A stretch of DNA of 64,000 bases from Peptacetobacter hiranonis (GTDB lineage: Bacteria; Bacillota; Clostridia; Peptostreptococcales; Peptostreptococcaceae). Position 1 is the first letter of the stretch; the number at the start of each line of letters is the position of its first letter. The DNA lies in NCBI RefSeq assembly GCF_008151785.1, contig NZ_CP036523.1, positions 2,158,019 through 2,222,018 on the forward strand. The letters are read 5' to 3'. The position numbers and the translations under genes are program-made. Shown here in pieces: positions 37,381-44,131 of this stretch. The notes below the pieces were generated by a model. The model saw only the letters and a list, made by a program, of their open reading frames with translations. It did no database searches and had not been told where the DNA came from.

Positions 37381-37391
37381 GAGGCTTAAAT

Positions 37392-37724
37392 ATGAAAGTT
37401 GCTTACATATTTAATAGTACAAATACACACAAAATATTAGACAAAATGATAATACCACAGCTTGAAACAGATTCACATGTTGCTGAAGTTGCAGGAATGT
37501 TTTTCTTTATGGATAATACTTTATTCCTTTCTAAAGGAAACCCAATAGGAGAAAGATTAAGTAAAATACGGGAAAAAACTGGTATGATACTTATGGCATG
37601 TGATCAATGTGCAATAGAAAGAGGAATACAGGATAATCTTGTAGATGGTGCTACAATTGGATGTTTCCCTAACCTTTATACTTGTTTAGGAGGTGCTGGA
37701 ATAGATCAAGTTATAACATTATAG
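37392..37724 (+). CDS. saoD: DsrE-related protein SaoD
   Basis: 110 residues with a DsrE/DsrF-like fold pattern (MKVAYIFNSTNTHKIL, EVAGMFFFMDNTL). Cysteines: C70 and C73 in ACDQCAIERG, C91 and C98. DsrE-type proteins carry sulfur (persulfide) or bind thiophilic groups on such cysteines. It is convergent with the eight-gene selenoprotein operon and shares its terminator. I recall a DsrE-related member, SaoD, in NCBI's Sao families. Inferred role: thiol-based handling of the metal or sulfur. Expression is likely affected by the hairpin over its ribosome site. Confidence 0.75.
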   Translation: MKVAYIFNSTNTHKILDKMIIPQLETDSHVAEVAGMFFFMDNTLFLSKGNPIGERLSKIREKTGMILMACDQCAIERGIQDNLVDGATIGCFPNLYTCLGGAGIDQVITL

Positions 37725-37742
37725 TAAAGTTAAACTATAAAT

Positions 37743-37789
37743 AAAAAGACTAGTTATTATTGATTTTTATCAATTCAACTAGTCTTTTT
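37743..37789. terminator. Bidirectional terminator between saoD and saoL
   Basis: AAAAAGACTAGTT and AACTAGTCTTTTT arms with an inner ATTGAT/ATCAAT hairpin, between the convergent ends of the two sao transcripts. Confidence 0.88.
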
Positions 37790-37797
37790 TACATATA

Positions 37798-38421
37798 TTA
37801 TACCTCAAATGTATAATATGATTCTTCTATAGCCTCATCTAAATTGTATGCATATACATCTGGGTCATTTTCTTTTCCCGCTGCTTTAAGCCATGCTTCT
37901 AAATCATTCTTCGTCCAGAAGAAGTTCATTATGTTTCAACAAGCATTTGCCCAATCAGTATTCTTTAAAAGGTCTACATGTATTATATACATTCCTGGAT
38001 TGTTTGTATACAATACTTTTCCATTATCAACTTTTAATTCTATTTCTTTTCCTGTTGCAGCACACATAGAATTTATTGTTACTGGTTGTTTGAATGTATA
38101 GCTTGTACCTATAGAGTCTATCGCACACATAGCGCAAAAGCTTCTTCCATCTTCAAGTGTTATTCTATGATTTGTTGGTTTTCCAGATACTGGGAATATA
38201 AATGTTATTTCATCATCTATAACAACCATTACATTTGTATCTATAAACTGTTTAAAAGTAGCATCTATAGTTTCTTCACTACTTTCCATATGTTCTTTAA
38301 CCCATTTTTTTGCAAGTTCTATATTTACAGAACCACCATTATCTATTATACAATCCATTATAGATATTCTTATTGCCTTCTGTTCATCAGTAAGACATCT
38401 ATATTTTTCATATTTATTCAA
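37798..38421 (-). CDS. saoL: MerB-like organometal lyase SaoL, selenoprotein (TGA 37936-37938 = Sec162)
   Basis: 207 residues if TGA at 37938-37936 is read as selenocysteine; otherwise it stops after C161. MerB (organomercurial lyase) breaks the C-Hg bond using C96, D99 and C159 and also has C117. Here FCAMCAIDSIG supplies C99 and D102, NSMCAATGKEI supplies C120, and C161-U162-NIMNFFW matches MerB CC-HVHFF. The spacing from C99 to C161 is 62, as in MerB within one residue. 45 residues follow the TGA in frame (NIMNFFWTKNDLEAW), ending TTTGAGGTATAA. The N-terminal winged-helix-like region is also MerB-like. Last gene of the sao operon. Sec next to the catalytic Cys would make a strong soft-metal ligand. 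Confidence 0.88.
37907..37923 (-). promoter_or_regulatory. Candidate SECIS hairpin of saoL
   Basis: TTCTTC-TGGAC-GAAGAA: a 6-bp perfect stem with a G-containing 5-nt loop, beginning 12 nt after the TGA. The spacing and size fit bacterial SECIS elements, which SelB binds. Confidence 0.75.
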
Positions 38422-38455
38422 TTTTATACCTCATTTTATTATTTAGTTTTCAATA

Positions 38456-39217
38456 TTATTCTTCTTTATCTCCATAACATTCAGAAAGGATTGCTGTAAG
38501 CTCTTCTTTGTAGTTTATATATTTTTCGTCTTTTCTATCTCTAGGTCTTTCCATATCTATTTTTAAATCTTTTATTATCTCACCTTTATTTCTAGACATA
38601 ACTACAACTCTATCACTCATATATACAGCTTCATCTACATCATGAGTTACCATTACAGCTGTTATTTTATTTTTCATCCATATCTTTTCAAGTTCTTCTT
38701 GTAAATTCTGTCTCATTCTAAAGTCTATTGCCCCTAAAGGTTCATCCATTAGAAGTACTTTTGGATTACAAGCAAGTGCCCTCATTACAGCAACTCTCTG
38801 TTTCATACCTCCAGATAGCTGGTGCGGATACATTTTCTCTTTTCCCTGTAAATCAGATAATTCTAAAAGCTCCTGAAGTCTTTTCTCTATTTCATCTTTA
38901 TGCATCTTCTGTCTTTTCATAGGGAAAATTATATTTTCTTTTATTGTTTTCCACGGGAATAAAGCATAGTTTTGGAACACAAATGCTCTATCTATTCCTG
39001 GCTTACTTACTTCTTTTCCATCTACAAATATCTTTCCAGATTCTGCATGTTGAAAACCACCTATTATAGTTAATAGAGTAGTTTTACCACATCCTGATGG
39101 ACCTAATAGTGAAACAAATTCACCTTCATTCACTTTTAAACTTATATTTTCTAATACTTTATTTTCTACTTTATCATTTATAAATGTTTTATTTATATTT
39201 TCTACTCTTAATTCCAT
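38456..39217 (-). CDS. saoA: ABC transporter ATP-binding protein SaoA
   Basis: 253 residues of the SsuB/TauB-type nitrate/sulfonate/taurine ATPase group. Walker A GPSGCGKTT, Q-loop FQNYALFPW, signature LSGGMKQRVAVMRALA, Walker B LLMDEPLGAID, switch His MVTHDVDEAV. The start at 39217 overlaps the saoP stop (TAATG) and has GGAGG 11 nt upstream; an ATG six codons earlier lies inside that ribosome site. No in-frame TGA. It energises import by SaoP with SaoB and/or SaoX. Confidence 0.9.
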   Translation of the reverse strand: MELRVENINKTFINDKVENKVLENISLKVNEGEFVSLLGPSGCGKTTLLTIIGGFQHAESGKIFVDGKEVSKPGIDRAFVFQNYALFPWKTIKENIIFPMKRQKMHKDEIEKRLQELLELSDLQGKEKMYPHQLSGGMKQRVAVMRALACNPKVLLMDEPLGAIDFRMRQNLQEELEKIWMKNKITAVMVTHDVDEAVYMSDRVVVMSRNKGEIIKDLKIDMERPRDRKDEKYINYKEELTAILSECYGDKEE

Positions 39218-40020
39218 TATTCTGCGAACCTCCATTTACATAGAAGTTTATTTACATATTTTAAAACACGGTCTATTAAAAATCCTATTATAGCCGCAAA
39301 TATCATAAGCCCAATTAGTATGTGTGTCTGCATTAAAGTTTGAGCTTGTACCATAGAGTAACCGATCCCGGCACTCGTAGCTATGAACTCGGCTCAGATA
39401 ACAGACATCCAACCATTACTTATTGCCAGTCTTGCTCCTGTAAGTATATCAGGAAGTGCTGCTGGGAATATAACATCCTTAAATATAATAAATGGCGATG
39501 CTCCCATACTTTTCGCTGCATTATAGTAATCCTTTGATATAGTTCTAACTCCATGAATAGTATTTAATACTATAGAGAATATACCTGAGAATGCTATTAA
39601 GAATATAGTAGGTCCATCACCTATACCAAACCACACTATTGTTAGTGGTACCCATGACATTATTGGAACCTGTCTAACTGAGTCTATAACTGGTGAAAGA
39701 ACTTTTTCACAAGTATTTGAGAACCCCATAATAAATCCTATTGGTAATCCTATTACTAATGCATATCCAAAACCTTTCATAACTCTTTGCATAGTTATAA
39801 ATACATTTTTTATTGTCTCTGGATCAGTAAGACAATATAAAAATCCTTCAATAACTTTTGAAGGCATTGGTAAAAGAAGGTCACTTCCAAGGTCTTTAGC
39901 TGTAAAATGCCATAAAAGGTATATTCCAACTAAAAGAGCTATTCTATAAAAAATCTCTAGCATAGATTTCTTGGAAACAAACGTCTTTTTTAGTTTATTT
40001 TTAGAAACTCCAGTTTGCAA
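39217..40020 (-). CDS. saoP: ABC transporter permease SaoP, selenoprotein (TGA 39394-39396 = Sec209)
   Basis: 267 residues if TGA at 39396-39394 is Sec209. SsuC/TauC-type permease: membrane helices at about 22-42, 85-105, 125-175 and 235-255, and a cytoplasmic EAA loop (AAKSMGASPFIIFKDVIFPAALPD). Before the TGA the sequence is SNGWMSVI; after it, AEFIATSAGIGYSM. In SsuC-like permeases this reads GWM.VV-A-AE.IA.S.GLGY, so the TGA replaces one small residue within a continuous family motif. Stopping there would remove the last helix. SaoA starts at the TAA. Unlike the others, Sec here has no neighbouring cysteine and lies in or near the membrane path. Confidence 0.88.
39362..39392 (-). promoter_or_regulatory. 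Possible SECIS hairpin of saoP
   Basis: After the TGA, CCGA pairs with TCGG, then TTC with GGG (wobble), and GC/GC closes a TACGAGT loop. It is the most GC-rich stretch of the gene. The pairing is weaker than at the other three sites. Confidence 0.45.
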
Positions 40021-40778
40021 TTTTCTATTACCCCCATGTCTTTTTTTTCTAGTTTTATATTTTTATAATTTTCTATAGCTTTTTTTAATTTATTTTTATC
40101 GCTTATATCATCTACACTTTTATTGTACAGTTTTTTAAATATTTCATAGTTATCTGTTTTTTTAAATTCTTTATTCACCACTAATACATACGTATCAAAA
40201 TCCTTATTAGTAGCACAAGACTTTTTATTCCCTTCAATAGGTAAAGATTTAATAACATCCATTACCCCACCATCTACTTTATTACTCTCTATACTATATG
40301 GCAGTGCATTTGCTAATAAATGTTTTACCTTAGCATTTGGATAATATTCCTTAACTAACTCATCTTGATATTTTCTATTTTGAACAGTACCCATTACATT
40401 TGGATTCTCATCACTTAATAAAAATACATCTGAATTTTTTACAACAGTTCCTACTATTTCAAAATTTTTTTCTGTTTGTACATATTTTTCTGCAGCATCT
40501 TTACATATTATAGCCATATCCATTTCATCCGAAGACAGTGCCCACTGCATACTAGCCGATCAGCAGTCAGCTATAGAATATGAATCAATAATATTTTCAG
40601 ATTCAACATTTTCAAAATAATTTTTATCTTGCATATAATTTAATATCAGACCTGATGTATCATCCGATACACCAAGTCTGATATTTCCTGTTATTTTTTC
40701 AGTTTTAAAATTAAATAAAACGATAAAAGCAAATATAAAAATTATAGAAAGTATTTTTACAATATCTTTTATCTTCAT
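39990..40778 (-). CDS. saoB: ABC substrate-binding selenoprotein SaoB (TGA 40560-40562 = Sec73)
   Basis: 262 residues if TGA at 40562-40560 is Sec73. An N-terminal hydrophobic segment (about 8-24, no lipobox) exports or anchors it. The sequence runs SYSIADC72-U73-SASMQWALSSDEMDMAIICKDAAEKY, a periplasmic-binding-protein-like layout in which the ligand-pocket loop carries the Cys-Sec pair. Without read-through neither half is a sensible protein: the first is 72 residues, and the second lacks a start and ribosome site. Its end overlaps the saoP start by about 30 nt. Probably binds a soft-metal or organometal ligand through the selenol-thiol pair. Confidence 0.85.
40535..40548 (-). promoter_or_regulatory. 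Candidate SECIS hairpin of saoB
   Basis: GCAGT-GGGC-ACTGT: stem CAGT/ACTG with a GGGC loop (the fifth C-G pair is possible, and a G-T pair sits outside), starting 11 nt after the TGA. Confidence 0.65.
40643..40684 (-). repeat. Strong hairpin inside saoB, upstream of the Sec codon
   Basis: Outer arms ATATCAGAC/GTCTGATAT (9 bp) and inner TGTATC/GATACA (6 bp) in 42 nt of coding sequence, 81 nt before the TGA in the reading direction. It is the wrong side for a bacterial SECIS; the role, if any, is unknown. Confidence 0.6.
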
Positions 40779-40793
40779 TTTTTATAGCTTATA

Positions 40794-41888
40794 TTATTCT
40801 TTTATTGATAAAGCTTTTTCTTTCCAAGTTTCATAATCCATACCCTGTGGGAATACTGGATCTACTTTTTCTTTTATAAATGTATCAAAGTCATCAGCAC
40901 CACAAGATTTTAATATTGAATCATCAACAACTTCTTCATATGAAGGTATTTCTTCTAATGCTTTTAAATCTTTGTACATTTTAAGATTGTTTTTATAACC
41001 TTCTCCTTCTCCTATATCCCAAGTAAGAGTTCTACCTTCTCCTACAGTCTTTTTGTATATAGTCATCATACCAACTTCTTCATCAACATCGTAGTATTCA
41101 GCGAATATTTTTGCTGCCTGAGCTGGATGAGTATATATATATTCTATAGCTTTAGTATGTGCAAGCATTAATTTTTCAGCTAATTCTGGATTTTCTTTTA
41201 CAAAGTTTGTATTTAAAGCGAATGAACAACAGTTATATTCTGTTCCATCTTTTTCTTTATACTGAGTTGATGCTACTATTTTACCTGTTCCTTCAAATTC
41301 TGCAACTGATCCCCAAGGGTCACAAGCTGTGAAAGCGTCTATTTTACCAGTTTTCATTGCTAAGTAAGCATCTTTACTTGAATCCATATTTATTAGTTCA
41401 TATTTAGATGCATCTACAGGAAGTCCTGTTTCTGGACCGTAGTCACTCTGCCATAAAAAGTCAGACATATCTGTAGCTATTTTTTTACCTATAAGTTCTT
41501 TTGGATCACTGTATTTGTTTGACATTATTAAGAATTCTGATCCACCTTTATGGTTATTTGCTCCTACAACTATTGGAGAACCTTTTGGTATTGCACCACA
41601 AAGACCTCTTGTACCTATGTAACCAGCATCCATCTGTCCAGCTGCCATAGCTTCAGGAACTTTCCCATTACCTACTGTTTTTACATTAAGTCCTAATTCT
41701 TTGTATATTCCAGCAGCTTCTGCAACTGGTGCTGCTGTCATGTGGTCACAGTTATAGTAACCTACTGTTATTTCTTTGCTAGTATCTCCACCTTCTTTAC
41801 TAGCTTCTTTTTTACCACATCCTGTTAATGCAGTCATACCTATAACACCAACAAGACCTAGCGTCATTAATTTTTTTGCTAATTTCAT
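40794..41888 (-). CDS. saoX: ABC transporter substrate-binding lipoprotein of the Sao locus (SaoX)
   Basis: 364 residues. Lipobox LTGC at about 20-23, then an NMT1/SsuA-like binding domain (EITVGYYNCDHMTAAPVAEAAGIYKELGLNV, AAGQMDAGYIGTRG). The domain carries more cysteines than usual for this family: NCDHM at the pocket start, RGLCGAI, TACDPWG, YNCCSF, KSCGADD. That suggests thiol ligation of a metal. No in-frame TGA. It lies 15 nt upstream of saoB, giving the operon two binding proteins for one permease. The name saoX is from memory of NCBI family names and is less certain than the others. Confidence 0.75.
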   Translation of the reverse strand: MKLAKKLMTLGLVGVIGMTALTGCGKKEASKEGGDTSKEITVGYYNCDHMTAAPVAEAAGIYKELGLNVKTVGNGKVPEAMAAGQMDAGYIGTRGLCGAIPKGSPIVVGANNHKGGSEFLIMSNKYSDPKELIGKKIATDMSDFLWQSDYGPETGLPVDASKYELINMDSSKDAYLAMKTGKIDAFTACDPWGSVAEFEGTGKIVASTQYKEKDGTEYNCCSFALNTNFVKENPELAEKLMLAHTKAIEYIYTHPAQAAKIFAEYYDVDEEVGMMTIYKKTVGEGRTLTWDIGEGEGYKNNLKMYKDLKALEEIPSYEEVVDDSILKSCGADDFDTFIKEKVDPVFPQGMDYETWKEKALSIKE

Positions 41889-41950
41889 ATTTCCCTCCTA
41901 AATATATAATTATTATTTCCATAAAGAGCATCTGCTCATTATTTCTTATT

Positions 41951-42448
41951 CTAACAACAAGATTCCATATCTTGTCCAAATAAGTCTATCATTTCATTTC
42001 CTTCTAATCTATATATTGCATAACCAACATTTCCATTTTTTGATCCTGAAACTATTACTTCCATTTCATCCTTGTCATCTATATTTTTAAAGCTTATTTG
42101 CTGATCATCTATAGGTGCTGGTATTGGCTCTGTAAGTATATATTCATCACCTTTACTTGCTACAACTGTCATCTGGTTTGAATTTTTATTTACATAGTAA
42201 ATTACAAGTAAATCATCTTTTCCATCATTATTCATATCCTGTTGAGCATATGTAATTATTTCTTCATCGTGATTTTTTTTAAATATATCCATAAGTTCTT
42301 TATCTGCTTTTTTTTCAGCAACTGCTCCACCATGTATGTCTATTTCTGATTCTTGCTTTTGTTTTTCTTCATAATTATTAGATAAAACTAATGCAACACC
42401 AGCTAATATTGCAATCGCTATCCCGATTATTATCTTTTTATTACGCAT
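41951..42448 (-). CDS. saoC: Cys-Cys-COOH protein SaoC
   Basis: 165 residues: an N-terminal membrane anchor (about 5-24), then a soluble domain of about 100 residues with an FG-GAP/VCBS-like calcium-type turn (DMNNDGKDDLLVIYY), and the C-terminus QDMESCC followed directly by TAG. The two last residues are cysteines, so the chain ends in a free Cys-Cys. In the family I recall as SaoC ('Cys-Cys-COOH (seleno)protein'), the end is CC or CU. The terminal dithiol would be a mobile metal-binding arm outside the membrane. It overlaps the saoE end by 8 nt. Confidence 0.8.
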   Translation of the reverse strand: MRNKKIIIGIAIAILAGVALVLSNNYEEKQKQESEIDIHGGAVAEKKADKELMDIFKKNHDEEIITYAQQDMNNDGKDDLLVIYYVNKNSNQMTVVASKGDEYILTEPIPAPIDDQQISFKNIDDKDEMEVIVSGSKNGNVGYAIYRLEGNEMIDLFGQDMESCC

Positions 42449-43532
42449 GTAATTTTAAACCTTCTTTCAATTTTGGTAATATTGCTTTTATTCCTAAAAG
42501 TATTATTAATACTGTACATATATAACTAAACCAATCAGGTATAGTTAGCATTAAATTATTCGCAATTTGTATTGATGTACCAGTTGAATTTAAATTTACT
42601 ATTGTTTGTTCTCCTGCTAAAAGAAGATTTGTTATATAACCAACTATCATAGAAGATATTACAAGCGTACAAGAATATATTAGCACGGCTCTCTTTCCTA
42701 TAACCTTTGTTATACTTATAAGTTCTGGTAAGTTAGTTGCTGCACCAGCTATTAAAAATGTTATAGCTATCCCAGGTGCTGCACCACTTGCAATTAATGC
42801 TGCTATAAATGGTATATGACCAACAGCACAAACATACATTACACATGCTAATACAGAAACACTCCATAATGAAAGCATCCCTGGATTTCCTAAATATTTC
42901 TGAATTATACTACTTGGAAATACTGTTGTTATAAATCCTGCACAAAGCATACCAAGTATTACATATTTACTAACAGTAAGTGCTAAGTCATCAAAAGACC
43001 ATTTTAATCCTTCTTTCATCTTTTCCCAGAAGGTTCTTTTTTCTTCCTCTAGTTCAATCATTTCAACCTGTTCTTCCTCTGTATACATAGAAACTTCATC
43101 TTTACTAATTGTGTTTCCAAGTATACCTACTATAAACGGTATAGTAAATCCAGATATTATATATATTATAGTTATCTTTGGTCCTAAAAGACCTAAGCAT
43201 AATACAACTGCAATTGGATTTATTATTGGTGTTGATGTCATAAATGCTAAAACAGGTCCAAGATATGCACCAGAATAGTACATACTTATTCCTAAAGGTA
43301 TAACCCCACAACTACATATAGGTAAAAACATACCCGAAATAGTTGCCTTTAATATCGATGATAACTTTTTATTTCCTAGATGCTTTTGGAATTTTTTTGG
43401 TGAAAGTACATTGTGAAGTACTCCAGCAAGTATAAAACTTACTATCAACCATCCAGAAGCACCATTTAATGTTATTATGGCAGATACTATAGTATCTTTT
43501 ACTCCATTAAATATTACGTTTAATATCTCCAT
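42441..43532 (-). CDS. saoE: ArsP/YraQ-like efflux permease SaoE
   Basis: 363 residues with about eight to ten membrane segments. It has the DUF318/ArsP signature: LPICSCGVIPLG with C73 and C75 in a membrane helix, and TSTPIINPIAV. ArsP exports trivalent organoarsenicals, and relatives export other metals, using such cysteines. A charged cytoplasmic loop lies between halves (EEEQVEMIELEEEKRTFWEKM), and a second half repeats the fold (ASGAAPGIAITFLIAGAATNLPEL). No in-frame TGA. In this context it would export the dealkylated metal or an organometal. Confidence 0.85.
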   Translation of the reverse strand: MEILNVIFNGVKDTIVSAIITLNGASGWLIVSFILAGVLHNVLSPKKFQKHLGNKKLSSILKATISGMFLPICSCGVIPLGISMYYSGAYLGPVLAFMTSTPIINPIAVVLCLGLLGPKITIIYIISGFTIPFIVGILGNTISKDEVSMYTEEEQVEMIELEEEKRTFWEKMKEGLKWSFDDLALTVSKYVILGMLCAGFITTVFPSSIIQKYLGNPGMLSLWSVSVLACVMYVCAVGHIPFIAALIASGAAPGIAITFLIAGAATNLPELISITKVIGKRAVLIYSCTLVISSMIVGYITNLLLAGEQTIVNLNSTGTSIQIANNLMLTIPDWFSYICTVLIILLGIKAILPKLKEGLKLHA

Positions 43533-43548
43533 TCTTCTCCCCTATTCT

Positions 43549-43812
43549 TTAATTATTTTCCTCAATTGCATCTAAAATTGCTTTTTCTATTTTAGCTTTA
43601 TTCAAACTATCATATTTTTTCTTTTGATTTATTATCAAAGTACCTTTTGTAATCATTCCGTATTTTCTTATGTATGAAAAATCTTTTCCAGCTCTATAAA
43701 GTTTTACGTCTATTTTATCTGAGTATTTTTCCCCCATACTCTCTACAAACACACTGTGTTCATCGCATGTTGGTCAAGTATTTATAAATTCTACAAGTAT
43801 TTTTTCGCTCAA
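43549..43812 (-). CDS. saoT: Thioredoxin-like selenoprotein SaoT (UPTC motif, TGA 43774-43776 = Sec13)
   Basis: 87 residues, starting at the TTG at 43812 (AGGAGG seven bases upstream). It reads MSEKILVEFINT-U13-PTC16-DEHSVFVES, then a thioredoxin-like second half with GMITKGTLIINQKKKYD (in place of the cis-Pro loop) and a C-terminal helix. The TGA at 43776-43774 falls exactly where the first cysteine of the CxxC redox motif belongs, giving UxxC. Beginning downstream of the TGA would lose the first strand and the active site. First gene of the operon. Likely partner: a thiol/selenol relay to the other Sao proteins. Confidence 0.88.
43745..43763 (-). promoter_or_regulatory. Candidate SECIS hairpin of saoT
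   Basis: ATGAACA-CAGTG-TGTTTGT: a 7-bp stem with two G-T pairs and a 5-nt loop with G, starting 10 nt after the TGA. Confidence 0.65.
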
Positions 43813-43891
43813 TTTTATACCTCCTATATGATATTCATACTCATCAATCAATAAATCAAATCTATAGTTTTTTACTATTTAATTATTTTTG

Positions 43892-43919
43892 ATTATAGTT
43901 TTTATGAATTTTCCATGAA
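43892..43919 (-). promoter_or_regulatory. Possible promoter of the sao operon
   Basis: Minus strand TTCATG (43919-43914), a 16-nt spacer, TATAAT (43897-43892). The -10 is perfect and the -35 poor, which suggests activation. It lies about 80 nt upstream of saoT. Otherwise the 319-bp gap 43813-44131 is AT-rich and holds only this and the ilvB terminator. Confidence 0.4.
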
Positions 43920-44025
43920 TATTTTACTTCATGTAATTTTTATATTCAATATATATAGATATTTCCTATTACAATTTTATTGATATAGTTTTTTTTAATA
44001 ATTATTTTATTGGAATATTTATTGC

Positions 44026-44073
44026 TAAAAAAAGAATCCTCCAAATATTTTTAAATATTCAAAGAATTCTTTG
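44026..44073 (-). terminator. Terminator of the ilv operon
   Basis: Minus strand GAATTCTTTGAATATT pairs along 16 positions (some G-T) with AATATTTGGAGGATTC, followed by seven T. It lies about 60 nt after the ilvB stop. Confidence 0.75.
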
Positions 44074-44131
44074 ATTTATATATTATTTATATTATTAATT
44101 ATTTTTCTTTTTTTAAATCTAATTTAGTATT

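Noticed and set aside
37936-38421. Calling the MerB-like gene a complete 161-residue protein
   Set aside because: It would lack the conserved NFFW tail that continues in frame after the TGA up to TAA at 37798.
39990-40778. Two adjacent short ORFs that could be called a frameshifted or broken pseudogene
   Set aside because: They are in the same frame and separated by a single TGA next to TGC, with a hairpin at SECIS distance and three sister genes in the operon showing the same pattern. Selenocysteine explains all of them; decay does not.
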